A stretch of DNA of 64,000 bases, from contig LR782234.1 in the NCBI GenBank assembly GCA_902825215.1, forward strand, positions 2,294,001 through 2,358,000. Direction: 5' to 3'. This stretch comes from Pseudomonas fluorescens (GTDB lineage Bacteria > Pseudomonadota > Gammaproteobacteria > Pseudomonadales > Pseudomonadaceae). This document shows, piece after piece, positions 51,171 through 59,477 of the stretch. The notes under the pieces were generated by a model. It did no database searches. It was not told where the DNA came from and saw only the letters and a list, made by a program, of their open reading frames with translations. Numbering within the stretch: position 1 is the stretch's first letter; each line of letters begins with the position of its first letter. The translations under genes were made by a program, and so were the position numbers.

Positions 51171-51811
51171 GCCTGCATCTCCTGCAAGCGGCCGAGCACG
51201 GTGTCGGTGTCGGTGATCCAGCAGTAACCCTTGATCGCGTTCAGGCAGGCGTGATGGCGTTCGGCGCTGTAAGTGGCGCAGGCATCTTCCACCAGCGTGA
51301 CCAGATAACCGCGGTCGGCGGCATCACGCACGGCCATGTCGACGCATTGGTCGGTGACGATGCCGGCGATGATCAAATGGCGGGTTTCGAGGTTGCGCAG
51401 GACGTAGTCGATGTTGGTCGAGTTGAACACGCCGGAGGAGGTCTTCGGCAGGACGATTTCGTTTTCGGCCGGGTTCAGTTCAGCAATGATCTGCGCCTGC
51501 GCGCTGCCTTTGGGCAGGTGCATGTCTGACAGTTTGTGATCGAGCGAGCGGTCGCGGCCGTCGGCGGTCAGGCTCTCAATGATCGTGTGCAGCACGTTCT
51601 GCCGCGCTTCACGGAAGGCTGCGAGCAAACGTTGCTGGTTGGGCACCACTTCAGTGCGTGCGCGGCTGAGGAAATATTCGGCGTCAGGCCCCGTCAGGTG
51701 AGCGTCGAACTGCGGTTCGAGCCAGGCACGCTGCATGTCCACCAGTAACAGCGCGGTGTGGTCGCTGGCAAACGGCAAGTCCCGCGGCGAGCGGTGGGGA
51801 AGGCTGAACAT
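51167..51811 (-). CDS. Cysteine hydrolase, isochorismatase-like family
   Basis: 214 residues. The catalytic triad of the family is clear: Asp in ALLLVDMQRAW, Lys in IVLPKTSSGVF and Cys in IAGIVTDQCVDMAVRDAADR. Relatives hydrolyse ureido, carbamoyl or amide groups (biuret, N-carbamoylsarcosine, nicotinamide). It is translated with the ligase gene (4-bp overlap) and sits 2 bp after the regulator gene, so it belongs to the same pathway. Confidence 0.88.
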   Translation of the reverse strand: MFSLPHRSPRDLPFASDHTALLLVDMQRAWLEPQFDAHLTGPDAEYFLSRARTEVVPNQQRLLAAFREARQNVLHTIIESLTADGRDRSLDHKLSDMHLPKGSAQAQIIAELNPAENEIVLPKTSSGVFNSTNIDYVLRNLETRHLIIAGIVTDQCVDMAVRDAADRGYLVTLVEDACATYSAERHHACLNAIKGYCWITDTDTVLGRLQEMQA

Positions 51812-51813
51812 CC

Positions 51814-52668
51814 TTATTTATCCTCCAGCAAATGGGTGTTGAAGTCGTTGCGCAGGGCGTCGATGCCTTCCAGGCGATCGGCCAGATTGTCGGTGCGCAA
51901 CGTCAGGCAGGCGATCAGCGCCTCGACCTGCGCCAGCGCCGGGACCATGGTGTCGAACGGCGAGGCCGATTCGACCGGGGCGCTGATGATCAGGTCAGCC
52001 AGCTCGCGCAAGGGCGAGGCATATATATCGGTGAAAAGCACCACCCGGGCATTGTTGTTTTTTGCAGCACTGGCGACGCGCAACGCCTGCGTCTGGTAGC
52101 GGCGATAGTCGAACAGCAGCACCACGTCCTGGCGTTGCAGATCAAACAGGCGATCAGGCAATTGCGCGTTGTCTTCCAGCGCAAAGCAACCGGGGCGCAA
52201 CAGGCGCAAGTGATTGAGCAGATAGGTGGCCATCAGGCTGCTGAAGCGTCCGCCGAAGCAATACACTTGATGCCGCGCATCGAGCAGCCAGTCGGTAAGG
52301 ATGCGCACGTCTTCTGGTTGCGTCAGCGATCGGGTTTCTACCAGCAGTCGCTGGCTGTCGTCCAGGTAGTGGCTCCAGGCATCGTCCCTGTGTTGCCGGG
52401 CGCGCGGTTGCAACAGCGTGCGCGGCGAGCGCAGGCGGTGGTCCATGTCGCTGAGCAGGGCTTCCTGAAATTCGGCATAACCGCCGAAACCGAGTTTTTT
52501 TACCAGCCGCACGATGGTCGGATCGCTGACACCGGCGTGTTCGGCCAGCCGCGCCATCGGCCCCAGGCCATTACGCGGGTACTGATCGAGCAAGGCGCGA
52601 ACGACTTTGCGCTCCGACGGCGTAAGATCCAGGCCAGGTTCGGTGATCAGGTCTCTGAGAGGGGGCAT
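51814..52668 (-). CDS. RpiR/MurR-family regulator (HTH plus SIS domain)
   Basis: 284 residues. N-terminal HTH_6 domain: LTPSERKVVRALLDQYPRNG, then LAEHAGVSDPTIVRLVKKLG and FGGYAEFQEAL. C-terminal SIS domain, expected to bind a phosphosugar or other small ligand: VYCFGGRFSSLMATYL and DVVLLFDYRRYQTQAL. It is the first gene of the minus-strand cluster and probably controls it. A TGTA-N8-TACA palindrome at 52729-52746 upstream is a good operator candidate. Confidence 0.9.
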   Translation of the reverse strand: MPPLRDLITEPGLDLTPSERKVVRALLDQYPRNGLGPMARLAEHAGVSDPTIVRLVKKLGFGGYAEFQEALLSDMDHRLRSPRTLLQPRARQHRDDAWSHYLDDSQRLLVETRSLTQPEDVRILTDWLLDARHQVYCFGGRFSSLMATYLLNHLRLLRPGCFALEDNAQLPDRLFDLQRQDVVLLFDYRRYQTQALRVASAAKNNNARVVLFTDIYASPLRELADLIISAPVESASPFDTMVPALAQVEALIACLTLRTDNLADRLEGIDALRNDFNTHLLEDK

Positions 52669-52728
52669 CCGGGCTCCTGCTGGATGGGGGGTGTCGAATT
52701 CGCTTCATAATCCGTTAAAAGAGTATTT

Positions 52729-52746
52729 ATGTAAGTGGCGCTACAT
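52729..52746. promoter_or_regulatory. Candidate RpiR operator
   Basis: ATGTA-AGTGGCGC-TACAT, 61-78 bp before the regulator start. RpiR-family proteins such as HexR bind TGTAGT-type inverted repeats, so the TGTA/TACA arms fit. Inference from motif and position. Confidence 0.45.
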
Positions 52747-52781
52747 GTCTAGCGAATTTTTCGGCGTGTTGAAACGGCACC

Positions 52782-52803
52782 AAAAAAGGGCGAGACGCCC
52801 GTG
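52782..52803 (-). terminator. Terminator-like hairpin upstream of the rpiR-type gene
   Basis: On the minus strand GGGCG-TCT-CGCCC is followed by TTTTTT. No minus-strand gene ends here, and transcription of the RpiR gene would start downstream of it. It could end a small RNA from the 52810-52960 region or attenuate a longer leader. The rest of the 52669-53000 gap shows nothing else. Confidence 0.5.
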
Positions 52804-53000
52804 TAACAAGGGCTTCATGAATGTCGACCGGTTTTGTAGTCCATTGCCCATGACGGCGTCAGAAGTTGGCGTGTCTGTAGTCATTTCAACGGCAGAAGAC
52901 GATCTGACAACTGCCCTGCAGCCTGCGGTTTACGGCACAATTGCCGACAATTCAGAGCTGTGACTTTCATTGCAGCAGTGACCCACCGGAGCGCTTTCCC

Positions 53001-53570
53001 GTGCAGACCACGCGTTTGACATTGATGTGCCATGCACGAACCGTCGCACAGAAACTGGCGCGTTTTCCTACGAACGAGCCTGTTGAAAATACCGGTTGCG
53101 CGCCAAATGCCTTGGTCGAACATTTCGCCTCCGTGCAGCGTTTGCTTTGCGCGCCAGAACTGCGCACGCGGCAGACGGCGGCGTGGTTTGGCGCGGATGC
53201 GCAAATCGACGAGGCGCTGCGCGACTATGATTGGGGGCGCTGGCAGGGCCTGTCGATCAAGGATCTGCAACGCAGCGAAGCGGCAGCCCTGGGCAGTTGG
53301 CTGCAGGACACCGATGCGGCGCCGCATGGCGGAGAATCGGTAGCACAACTCTGTGAGCGGGTAGCGGGGTGGCTGGCCAGTGTGCAAGCGATTCCGGGTC
53401 ATGTGCTGGCGGTGACTCATCCGTTTGTCATTCGCGCCGCGCTGACTCATGTCATGCGCGGGGCGGCGTTTCATGACATCGATGTCGAGCCGCTGTCGAC
53501 GGTGGAACTGCGTTTCAGCGGCCGCTGGCGCCTGCTTCTACCCGGCCAGGATATGACTGGAGCTCTGTGA
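53001..53570 (+). CDS. Histidine-phosphatase-family protein next to cobF
   Basis: 189 residues from GTG 53001, with a CGGAGCG site; upstream in-frame codons lack support. Fold features of the phosphoglycerate mutase/alpha-ribazole phosphatase group: catalytic histidine in LTLMCHARTVAQ, then LLCAPELRTRQTAAWFG, YDWGRWQGLS, PHGGESVAQLCERV and second histidine VTHPFVIR. The normal RHG triplet is CHA here, which would remove an active-site arginine. Stop overlaps the cobF start (TGATG). Possibly a cobalamin-pathway phosphatase or a non-catalytic relative. Confidence 0.75.
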   Translation: MQTTRLTLMCHARTVAQKLARFPTNEPVENTGCAPNALVEHFASVQRLLCAPELRTRQTAAWFGADAQIDEALRDYDWGRWQGLSIKDLQRSEAAALGSWLQDTDAAPHGGESVAQLCERVAGWLASVQAIPGHVLAVTHPFVIRAALTHVMRGAAFHDIDVEPLSTVELRFSGRWRLLLPGQDMTGAL

Positions 53571-54328
53571 TGAAACAACTGCTGGTGATCGGCATTGGTG
53601 CCGGAAATCCCGACTACATCACGATGCAGGCGGTCAAAGCGCTGAATCGGGTGGATGTGTTCTTTCTCATGGACAAAGGTCCGCGCAAGGACAAGCTGGT
53701 CGATTTGCGCCGTGAGATCTGCGCGCAATACATCAGCGACGACCGCGAATATCGTTTTGTCGAGGCCCCCAGCCCGGAACGCGAGCGCGGTGCTGTCGAC
53801 TACACGGTCAGTGTCGATGAGCTCAATAAGTCCAAACAGCGCACCTTTGAACGGCTGATCAAAGACGAATTGTCCGACGGCCAGTGCGGCGCTTTTCTGG
53901 TGTGGGGCGACCCGGCGTTGTACGACAGCACGGTGCGCATTCTTCAGGTGATATTGGCATCGGGTGCGTGCGTCTTCGAGTTTGAGGTGATCCCCGGGAT
54001 CACCAGCGTTCAGGCACTGGCAGCGCAGCACAAGGTGGCGCTGAACACGATTGGCCGCTCGATTGAAATTACCACTGGGCGGCGTTTGGCCGCCGGGCAG
54101 GTGAGTGATACGGACAGTCTGGTGGTGATGCTCGATGCCGAGGATGCGTATCAGCGGGTGGCCGATGCGCAGACCGAGATTTTTTGGGGCGCCTATCTGG
54201 GCACGCCGGACGAAATCCTGATCAGCGGCCGGCTGGCGGACGTTGCCGACGAGATCGAGCGGGTGCGCAAGGCGGCGCGGGCGGAGCATGGGTGGATCAT
54301 GGATACGTATTTGTTGCGCAAACCCTAG
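53570..54328 (+). CDS. cobF: Precorrin-6A synthase (deacetylating)
   Basis: 252 residues from ATG 53570, GGAG upstream. Tetrapyrrole methylase fold: [19 protein letters not shown], the [23 protein letters not shown] region and [20 protein letters not shown]. Wording agrees with CobF of the aerobic B12 pathway, which adds the C-1 methyl and releases acetate. No other cob genes lie in the window, and I see no cobalamin riboswitch in front. Confidence 0.93.
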   Translation: MKQLLVIGIGAGNPDYITMQAVKALNRVDVFFLMDKGPRKDKLVDLRREICAQYISDDREYRFVEAPSPERERGAVDYTVSVDELNKSKQRTFERLIKDELSDGQCGAFLVWGDPALYDSTVRILQVILASGACVFEFEVIPGITSVQALAAQHKVALNTIGRSIEITTGRRLAAGQVSDTDSLVVMLDAEDAYQRVADAQTEIFWGAYLGTPDEILISGRLADVADEIERVRKAARAEHGWIMDTYLLRKP

Positions 54329-54350
54329 ACTCGCGCAATCTGGACTGGCC

Positions 54351-54460
54351 CCTTCGCGAGCAGGCTCGCTCCCACATTTTGAAATGCGATCCCCTGTGGG
54401 AGCAGGCTTGCCCCACATTTGGAATGCGTTCCCTGTGGGAGCGAGCCTGCTCGCGAAGAG
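54351..54460. repeat. REP cluster of three units
   Basis: cttcgcgagcaggctcgctcccac, tgtgggagcaggcttgccccac and ctgtgggagcgagcctgctcgcga follow each other after the cobF stop, two in one direction and one inverted. Confidence 0.9.
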
Positions 54461-54498
54461 GCCGGGACATTCAAAGCAATTTTTGGACAGGCAAAAAG

Positions 54499-54534
54499 AA
54501 CCCGGTGCAACGCAAGTCGCCCCGGGTTTTTTGT
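54499..54534. terminator. Bidirectional terminator between cobF and the thiolase gene
   Basis: AACCCGG (54499-54505) pairs with CCGGGTT (54522-54528), with TTTTTT after it on the plus strand and CTTTTTG on the minus strand. Separates convergent genes. Confidence 0.8.
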
Positions 54535-54586
54535 TGCCGGCAAACAGCGGATGTCGTGGATCCGCCGCCTGCCGTAGAACTCGTTG

Positions 54587-55768
54587 TCAGCCGCGTTCCA
54601 GCGCCAGCGCCACGCCTTGGCCGCCGCCGATGCACAAGGTCGCCAGTCCTTTTTTCGCATCGCGCTTGAGCATTTCGTGGAGCAGGGTCACCAGCACCCG
54701 GCAACCCGACGCACCGATCGGGTGACCCAGCGCGATGGCGCCGCCGTTGACGTTGACCTTGTCCAGATCCCATTGCAGATCCTTGGCCACCGCCAGCGAT
54801 TGTGCGGCAAAGGCTTCGTTGGCCTCAATCAGATCAAGTTGCTCGATGCTCCAGCCGGCCTTGTCCAGGCAGCGGCGGGTCGCCGACACCGGGCCGATGC
54901 CCATGATCGCCGGGTCAACCCCAGCATTGGCGTAAGCGGCGATTTTCGCCAGCACCGGCAGGCCCAGAGCCTTGGCTTTTTCGCCACTCATCAGGATCAC
55001 TGCCGCCGCGCCGTCGTTCAGCGACGAAGCGTTGCCGGCGGTGACGCTGCCGTCCTTTTTGAACGCCGGGCGCAGTTTCGCCAGGGATTCGGCGCTGGTA
55101 TCGCCGCGCGGCTGTTCGTCGACCTTGAACGCGAGCGGATCGCCTTTGCGCTGCGGAATCAGGATCGGTGTGATCTCGTCGACAAAACGACCCGCCTCAA
55201 TGGCTGCGGCAGCTTTTTGCTGCGATGCGGCCGCGAAGGCGTCCTGCTGTTCACGAGTGATCTGGTATTTGTCGACCAGGTTCTCGGCGGTGATGCCCAT
55301 GTGGTAGTCGTTGAACGCATCCCACAGGCCATCGCTGATCATCGTGTCGACGATTTGCGCGTGGCCCATGCGCAGACCGGTGCGTGCGCCCGGCATCACA
55401 TAGTTGGACAGGCTCATGTTTTCCTGACCGCCGGCGATGATCACTTCGGCGTCGCCGCAACGGATTGCCTGCGCGCCGAGGTGCAGAGCTTTCAGGCCCG
55501 AACCGCAGACCTTGTTCAGGGTCATTGCCGGCACGGCGTGGGGCAGGCCGGCCTTGATCGCGGCCTGACGCGCCGGGTTTTGACCCGCACCGGCGGTGAG
55601 CACCTGGCCCATGATCACTTCATCGACCTGGGCACCGTCCAGGCCGGTCTGCTCAAGCAACTGGCGGATCACCGCAGCGCCCAGATCGACTGCGGACACG
55701 CTGGCCAGCGAGCCTTGAAAACTGCCGATCGCGGTACGCGTGGCGGCAACAATGACGACGTCTTGCAT
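54587..55768 (-). CDS. atoB: Acetyl-CoA acetyltransferase (thiolase)
   Basis: 393 residues from ATG 55768 ([20 protein letters not shown]). Thiolase active site complete: Cys in [18 protein letters not shown], His in [18 protein letters not shown] and Cys in [17 protein letters not shown]. Cleaves acetoacetyl-CoA to two acetyl-CoA, following the CoA-transferase encoded just upstream on the same strand (gap 11 bp). The order CoA-transferase A, B, then thiolase matches the dhcAB-atoB/acetoacetate operon of Pseudomonas. Confidence 0.93.
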   Translation of the reverse strand: MQDVVIVAATRTAIGSFQGSLASVSAVDLGAAVIRQLLEQTGLDGAQVDEVIMGQVLTAGAGQNPARQAAIKAGLPHAVPAMTLNKVCGSGLKALHLGAQAIRCGDAEVIIAGGQENMSLSNYVMPGARTGLRMGHAQIVDTMISDGLWDAFNDYHMGITAENLVDKYQITREQQDAFAAASQQKAAAAIEAGRFVDEITPILIPQRKGDPLAFKVDEQPRGDTSAESLAKLRPAFKKDGSVTAGNASSLNDGAAAVILMSGEKAKALGLPVLAKIAAYANAGVDPAIMGIGPVSATRRCLDKAGWSIEQLDLIEANEAFAAQSLAVAKDLQWDLDKVNVNGGAIALGHPIGASGCRVLVTLLHEMLKRDAKKGLATLCIGGGQGVALALERG

Positions 55769-55779
55769 TTTCGAATTCC

Positions 55780-56445
55780 TCACTCGGCAGCGAACTGCAT
55801 TTCCGGTACGTGATCCGGGACGATCAGTTTACCAGCGGTTTTGGCGACGATTTCCTCGACGCTGACGCCAGGTGCGCGTTCCTTGAGGACAAAAGCGCCA
55901 TTTTCGATTTCCAGGTAGGCGAGGTCGGTCAGCACGCGCTTGATGCAACCGGCGCCGGTCAGCGGCAGGCTGCATTTGCTCAGCAGCTTGGATTCACCGT
56001 CCTTCGACGCGTGAGTCATGATCACGATGATGTTGTCGGCGCCGGCCACTAAATCCATCGCGCCGCCCATGCCCTTGACCAGTTTGCCGGGGATCATCCA
56101 CGAAGCGATGTTGCCTTCGACGTCGACTTCGAACGCGCCGAGCACGGTCAGGTCGACATGGCCACCACGGATCATTGCGAAGGATTCGGCGGAGTTGAAG
56201 ATCGACGCGCCGATCCGCGCAGTCACCGTTTGTTTACCGGCGTTGATCATGTCGGCATCGATGGTTTCTTCGGTAGGGAACGGTCCCATGCCGAGCAGGC
56301 CGTTTTCCGACTGCAGCATGACTTCCATGCCTTCAGGAATGTAGTTGGCGACCAGGGTCGGAATGCCGATACCGAGGTTCACGTAGTAGCCGTCCTGCAT
56401 TTCGCGGGCGACGCGCTGAGCCATTTGTTCGCGGGAAAGTGCCAT
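55780..56445 (-). CDS. dhcB: 3-oxoacid/dehydrocarnitine CoA-transferase subunit B
   Basis: 221 residues. Carries the catalytic glutamate in [15 protein letters not shown], the [19 protein letters not shown] start and [19 protein letters not shown]. Works with subunit A (24-bp gap) to move CoA between succinyl-CoA or acetyl-CoA and a 3-oxoacid. The gene order with a thiolase and a divergent LysR gene is that of dhcR-dhcAB-atoB of P. aeruginosa; a pure acetoacetate role (scoB/atoA) fits equally by sequence. Symbol is therefore tentative. Confidence 0.85.
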   Translation of the reverse strand: MALSREQMAQRVAREMQDGYYVNLGIGIPTLVANYIPEGMEVMLQSENGLLGMGPFPTEETIDADMINAGKQTVTARIGASIFNSAESFAMIRGGHVDLTVLGAFEVDVEGNIASWMIPGKLVKGMGGAMDLVAGADNIIVIMTHASKDGESKLLSKCSLPLTGAGCIKRVLTDLAYLEIENGAFVLKERAPGVSVEEIVAKTAGKLIVPDHVPEMQFAAE

Positions 56446-56469
56446 GGTTTTGTTCTCCGTCAGCCTGAA

Positions 56470-57168
56470 TTATTTGCGGATGGTGCGCTGTTCGATGCGT
56501 TTTTCGAACGTGCCGCAAATGACCCGATCGACGTAGATGCCCGGGGTGTGGATCTGCGTGGGGTCGAGTTCGCCGGGTTCGACGATTTCCTCAACTTCGA
56601 CCACTGTGATCTTGCCGGCAGTGGCCGCCAGTGGGTTGAAGTTCTGCGCGGTGTGGCGGTAGACGACGTTGCCGAAGTGGTCGGCTTTCCAGCCTTTGAC
56701 GATGGCGAAGTCGCCGGTGATGGATTCTTCCATCAGGTACTTGCGCCCGTTGAACTCGCGCACTTCCTTGCCTTCGGCGACCGGGGTGCCGACGCCGGTC
56801 GCGGTGAAGAACGCAGGAATGCCAGCACCGCCGGCGCGCATCTTCTCGGCGAGGGTGCCTTGCGGGGTCAGGATGACTTCGATTTCGCCTTTGAGCAGCT
56901 GCTCTTCGAACAGCTTGTTTTCGCCGACGTAGGAGGCGATGACTTTGCTGATCTGACGGTCGGACAGCAGCACGCCAAGGCCGAAGCCGTCGACGCCGCA
57001 GTTATTGGAGACCACGGTGAGGTCGCGGGTGCCTTTGCGCTTGATCTCGGCGATCAGGTTTTCCGGAATGCCGCACAGACCAAAGCCACCGGCGATGACG
57101 GTCATGCCGTCCTTAAGCCCGGCCAGGGCTTCCTCGTAGGAACTCACGCGTTTGTCGAAACCTGCCAT
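56470..57168 (-). CDS. dhcA: 3-oxoacid/dehydrocarnitine CoA-transferase subunit A
   Basis: 232 residues from ATG 57168, AGAGGTG upstream. CoA-transferase family I signatures: [37 protein letters not shown] and [20 protein letters not shown]. First gene of a three-gene unit. Subunit B carries the nucleophile glutamate; this one forms the other half of the active site. Symbol tentative for the reason given for subunit B. Confidence 0.85.
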   Translation of the reverse strand: MAGFDKRVSSYEEALAGLKDGMTVIAGGFGLCGIPENLIAEIKRKGTRDLTVVSNNCGVDGFGLGVLLSDRQISKVIASYVGENKLFEEQLLKGEIEVILTPQGTLAEKMRAGGAGIPAFFTATGVGTPVAEGKEVREFNGRKYLMEESITGDFAIVKGWKADHFGNVVYRHTAQNFNPLAATAGKITVVEVEEIVEPGELDPTQIHTPGIYVDRVICGTFEKRIEQRTIRK

Positions 57169-57294
57169 ATGCACCTCTTTTATTATTTGCGGGCGGCTGG
57201 CTAGCCGAATGACTGGAGTGTCGCGCTACAGGATATATTTGTTAAGTTGATTTTTAAGGTTGATTGATTGATAAAACTCAACAGTACCCGGCAA

Positions 57295-57396
57295 GATCGT
57301 TCCCACGCTCCGCGTGGTAATGCCTCAAGGGACGCTCTGCGTCCAGTGACGCGGAGCGTCACGGGCTGCATTCCCACGCAGAGCGTGGGAACGATC
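57295..57396. repeat. GTTCCCACGC palindromic element, copy 3
   Basis: Starts gatcgttcccacgctccgcg and ends gcgtgggaacgatc; the 60 bp before the right end (gacgctctgcgtccagtgac onward) are the same as in copy 1. It lies between the divergent CoA-transferase and LysR genes, close to their promoters. Confidence 0.85.
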
Positions 57397-57451
57397 ACCG
57401 TGTCAGGCTTGCAGCTTGGCGCTTGTAGCTTGGAACTGGAGCGCAGCGACG

Positions 57452-58333
57452 ATGACCATCAAACAGATCCGTGCCTTTCTCGCCGTCGCCCATAGCCTGA
57501 GCTTCGCGGTGGCCTGCGAGCGCTTGCACCTGTCGCAATCAGCGTTGAGCCTGACCATCAAGGCGCTGGAGGAGGGCCTGGGTGGACGCCTGTTCAGCCG
57601 CAACACGCGTAATGTGGCGCTGACCGCAGAAGGCGAGTCGCTGCTACCACTGGCCCGGCGCCTGATCGCCGACTGGGACAACGCCGAAGATGAAATGCGC
57701 CAGCGCTTCAGCCTGCAACGCGGGCGGGTGACGCTGGCGGCGATGCCATCGTTTGCCGGCAATCTGCTGCCGCCGATTCTGAAAACCTTCCGCGCGCGTT
57801 ATCCGAACGTCAACGTCACGGTGAACGACGTGATCAACGAGCAAGTGCTGGAAATGGTCCGTGACCGCCAGGTTGAACTGGGCGTGGCGTTCGAGCCGAT
57901 GCAGAGCACGTCGCTGACGTTTACCCCGTTGTACATGGATCGCTTCGTTGCCGTGGTGCCCAGGGATTCACCCTTGGCCCGGCGCACCGAGATCGACTGG
58001 CAGACGCTGCTGCAGGAACCGTTTATCACCTTGCAGCGGCCGTCGACGGTGCGGGTGATGCTCGAGGAACATTTGCAGGCGCGGGGCAAGAAATTGCCGG
58101 TGGAATTTGAGAGCCATCAATTGGCGACGGTCGGGCGGATGGTCGCCAACGGGCTAGGGGTGAGTGCGGTGCCGGCGTTGTGCGCCGAGCAGATGCAGGA
58201 ACTTGGCGCTCAGTGCCTGACGCTGATTGACTCGGTGGAACGCGCCATTGGCGTGCTGACTGAACCGGGCAATGAGCTGTCGGCGGCGGCGCAGGCGTTG
58301 TTTGATATTTTCAAGGCTGAAGATTTGCGATAA
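57452..58333 (+). CDS. LysR-family regulator of the CoA-transferase/thiolase genes
   Basis: 293 residues from ATG 57452 (MTIKQIRAFLAVAHSLSFAV); GGAG lies about ten bases upstream. HTH: FAVACERLHLSQSALSLTIK, then LEEGLGGRLFSRNTRNVALT. Effector domain with MPSFAGNLLPPILKTFRARY. Divergent from the CoA-transferase operon with a 283-bp gap; by position it corresponds to dhcR of P. aeruginosa. Most likely an activator responding to the pathway substrate. Named by context only. Confidence 0.88.
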   Translation: MTIKQIRAFLAVAHSLSFAVACERLHLSQSALSLTIKALEEGLGGRLFSRNTRNVALTAEGESLLPLARRLIADWDNAEDEMRQRFSLQRGRVTLAAMPSFAGNLLPPILKTFRARYPNVNVTVNDVINEQVLEMVRDRQVELGVAFEPMQSTSLTFTPLYMDRFVAVVPRDSPLARRTEIDWQTLLQEPFITLQRPSTVRVMLEEHLQARGKKLPVEFESHQLATVGRMVANGLGVSAVPALCAEQMQELGAQCLTLIDSVERAIGVLTEPGNELSAAAQALFDIFKAEDLR

Positions 58334-58346
58334 CGGGCGGATGCGG

Positions 58347-58553
58347 ACCCTCACCCCAGCCCTCTCCCGGAGGGAGAGGGGGCCGATCGGGTTGTCTTGC
58401 GTCATACATCGACCTGCAAAACCGAGTCGACTACGGATCCATGCTGTACGTTTTCCAATTGGGGATTCACAGCCGGACGTTCATTTCGCTACAGCACTCG
58501 AATATCCCCCAATCAGTCCCCTCTCCCTCGGGAGAGGGCCAGGGTGAGGGGCC
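58347..58553. repeat. CCCTCACCCC module pair alone
   Basis: ccctcaccccagccctctcc at the left and gggagagggccagggtgagg at the right, about 150 bp between them. This is the right part of the long composite repeat without the other blocks, so this module can exist by itself. Confidence 0.8.
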
Positions 58554-58583
58554 GATTTAAAGCCGAACACTAACTCCAGACAC

Positions 58584-59426
58584 TCATCGCCCCAGCGCCA
58601 ATGCCAACAAAGGCAACAACCGCTCACACGAAGCCTCTATCTTCACATCCAGCAACTCATCCGCCCGGGTCTTGCCCAGATTGATCGCAATTAGCGGCTT
58701 ACCACGATCGGCAATCACCCGACATAAACGGAACGCCGAATAAGCCATCAACGAAGACCCGACCACCAGCATGCCCCCGGCAGTTTCCGCGGCTTTCATC
58801 GCCCGGGCCGCCGTGGGCTGCGCGACGTTTTCACCGAAAAACACCACGTCCGGCTTCATCCGTTCACCTGCGCAATGCGGGCAGTGGGGTACCTGAAAGC
58901 GTGCTTCGAAAGCGGGGTCGAGCAAGGTGTCGCCATCAGGCGCCTGCACCGCATCGACGCCGGCCAGATAAGGATTTTGCTGTTCCATCAACTGCTGGAT
59001 CGCATCGCGCTCACTGCGCTGGCCGCAGTCCAGGCACAGCACCCGGTGCAGGCTGCCGTGCAGTTCGATCACATCACGACTGCCGGCCTGATCGTGCAGG
59101 GTATCGACATTCTGCGTGATCAAGTCGCTGATCAGCCCTTGCTGCTGCAAACCGGCCAAGGCCTCGTGCGCCGCATTCGGCCGCGCCTGACGCACCCTCG
59201 GCCAGCCCAGCATGGCCCGTGCCCAATAGCGCCGGCGCGATTCCGGGGCCGATAGAAACTCCTGATACATCATCGGCTGCCGGCCACGGCGTACACCGTC
59301 GCTGTCGCGATAGTCGGGAATGCCCGACGGCGTGCTGATGCCGGCGCCGGTCAGCACCAGAAAATCGCCAGCGGCCATCAGTTGTTGCAGGGTGTCGAGG
59401 TGTTCGCGGGTCGGGCTGTCGAGCAT
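58584..59426 (-). CDS. NAD-dependent protein deacylase (Sir2 family)
   Basis: 280 residues from ATG 59426, with GGAGCG upstream. Sirtuin motifs in order: LTGAGISTPSGIPDYRD, LITQNVDTLHDQAGS, catalytic IELHGSLHRVLC, zinc cysteines CLDC and CPHC, then VVFFGENVAQPT and VVGSSLMAYSAF. Removes acyl groups from lysines with NAD. A 25-residue segment between the cysteine pairs is longer than in CobB. Substrates not known. Single gene. Confidence 0.92.
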   Translation of the reverse strand: MLDSPTREHLDTLQQLMAAGDFLVLTGAGISTPSGIPDYRDSDGVRRGRQPMMYQEFLSAPESRRRYWARAMLGWPRVRQARPNAAHEALAGLQQQGLISDLITQNVDTLHDQAGSRDVIELHGSLHRVLCLDCGQRSERDAIQQLMEQQNPYLAGVDAVQAPDGDTLLDPAFEARFQVPHCPHCAGERMKPDVVFFGENVAQPTAARAMKAAETAGGMLVVGSSLMAYSAFRLCRVIADRGKPLIAINLGKTRADELLDVKIEASCERLLPLLALALGR

Positions 59427-59477
59427 GGTCAGCGCTCCGAAAAGACGTTGCCAGCAGGTTAGCACGACCCGCGCGGG

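Noticed and set aside
52669..53000. Cobalamin riboswitch before the cobF unit
   Set aside because: I looked for a B12-box and the usual multi-stem core; nothing convincing is present.
54351..54460. Possible CRISPR-like repeats
   Set aside because: Units are REP palindromes in both orientations with no regular spacers, and no cas genes are in the window.
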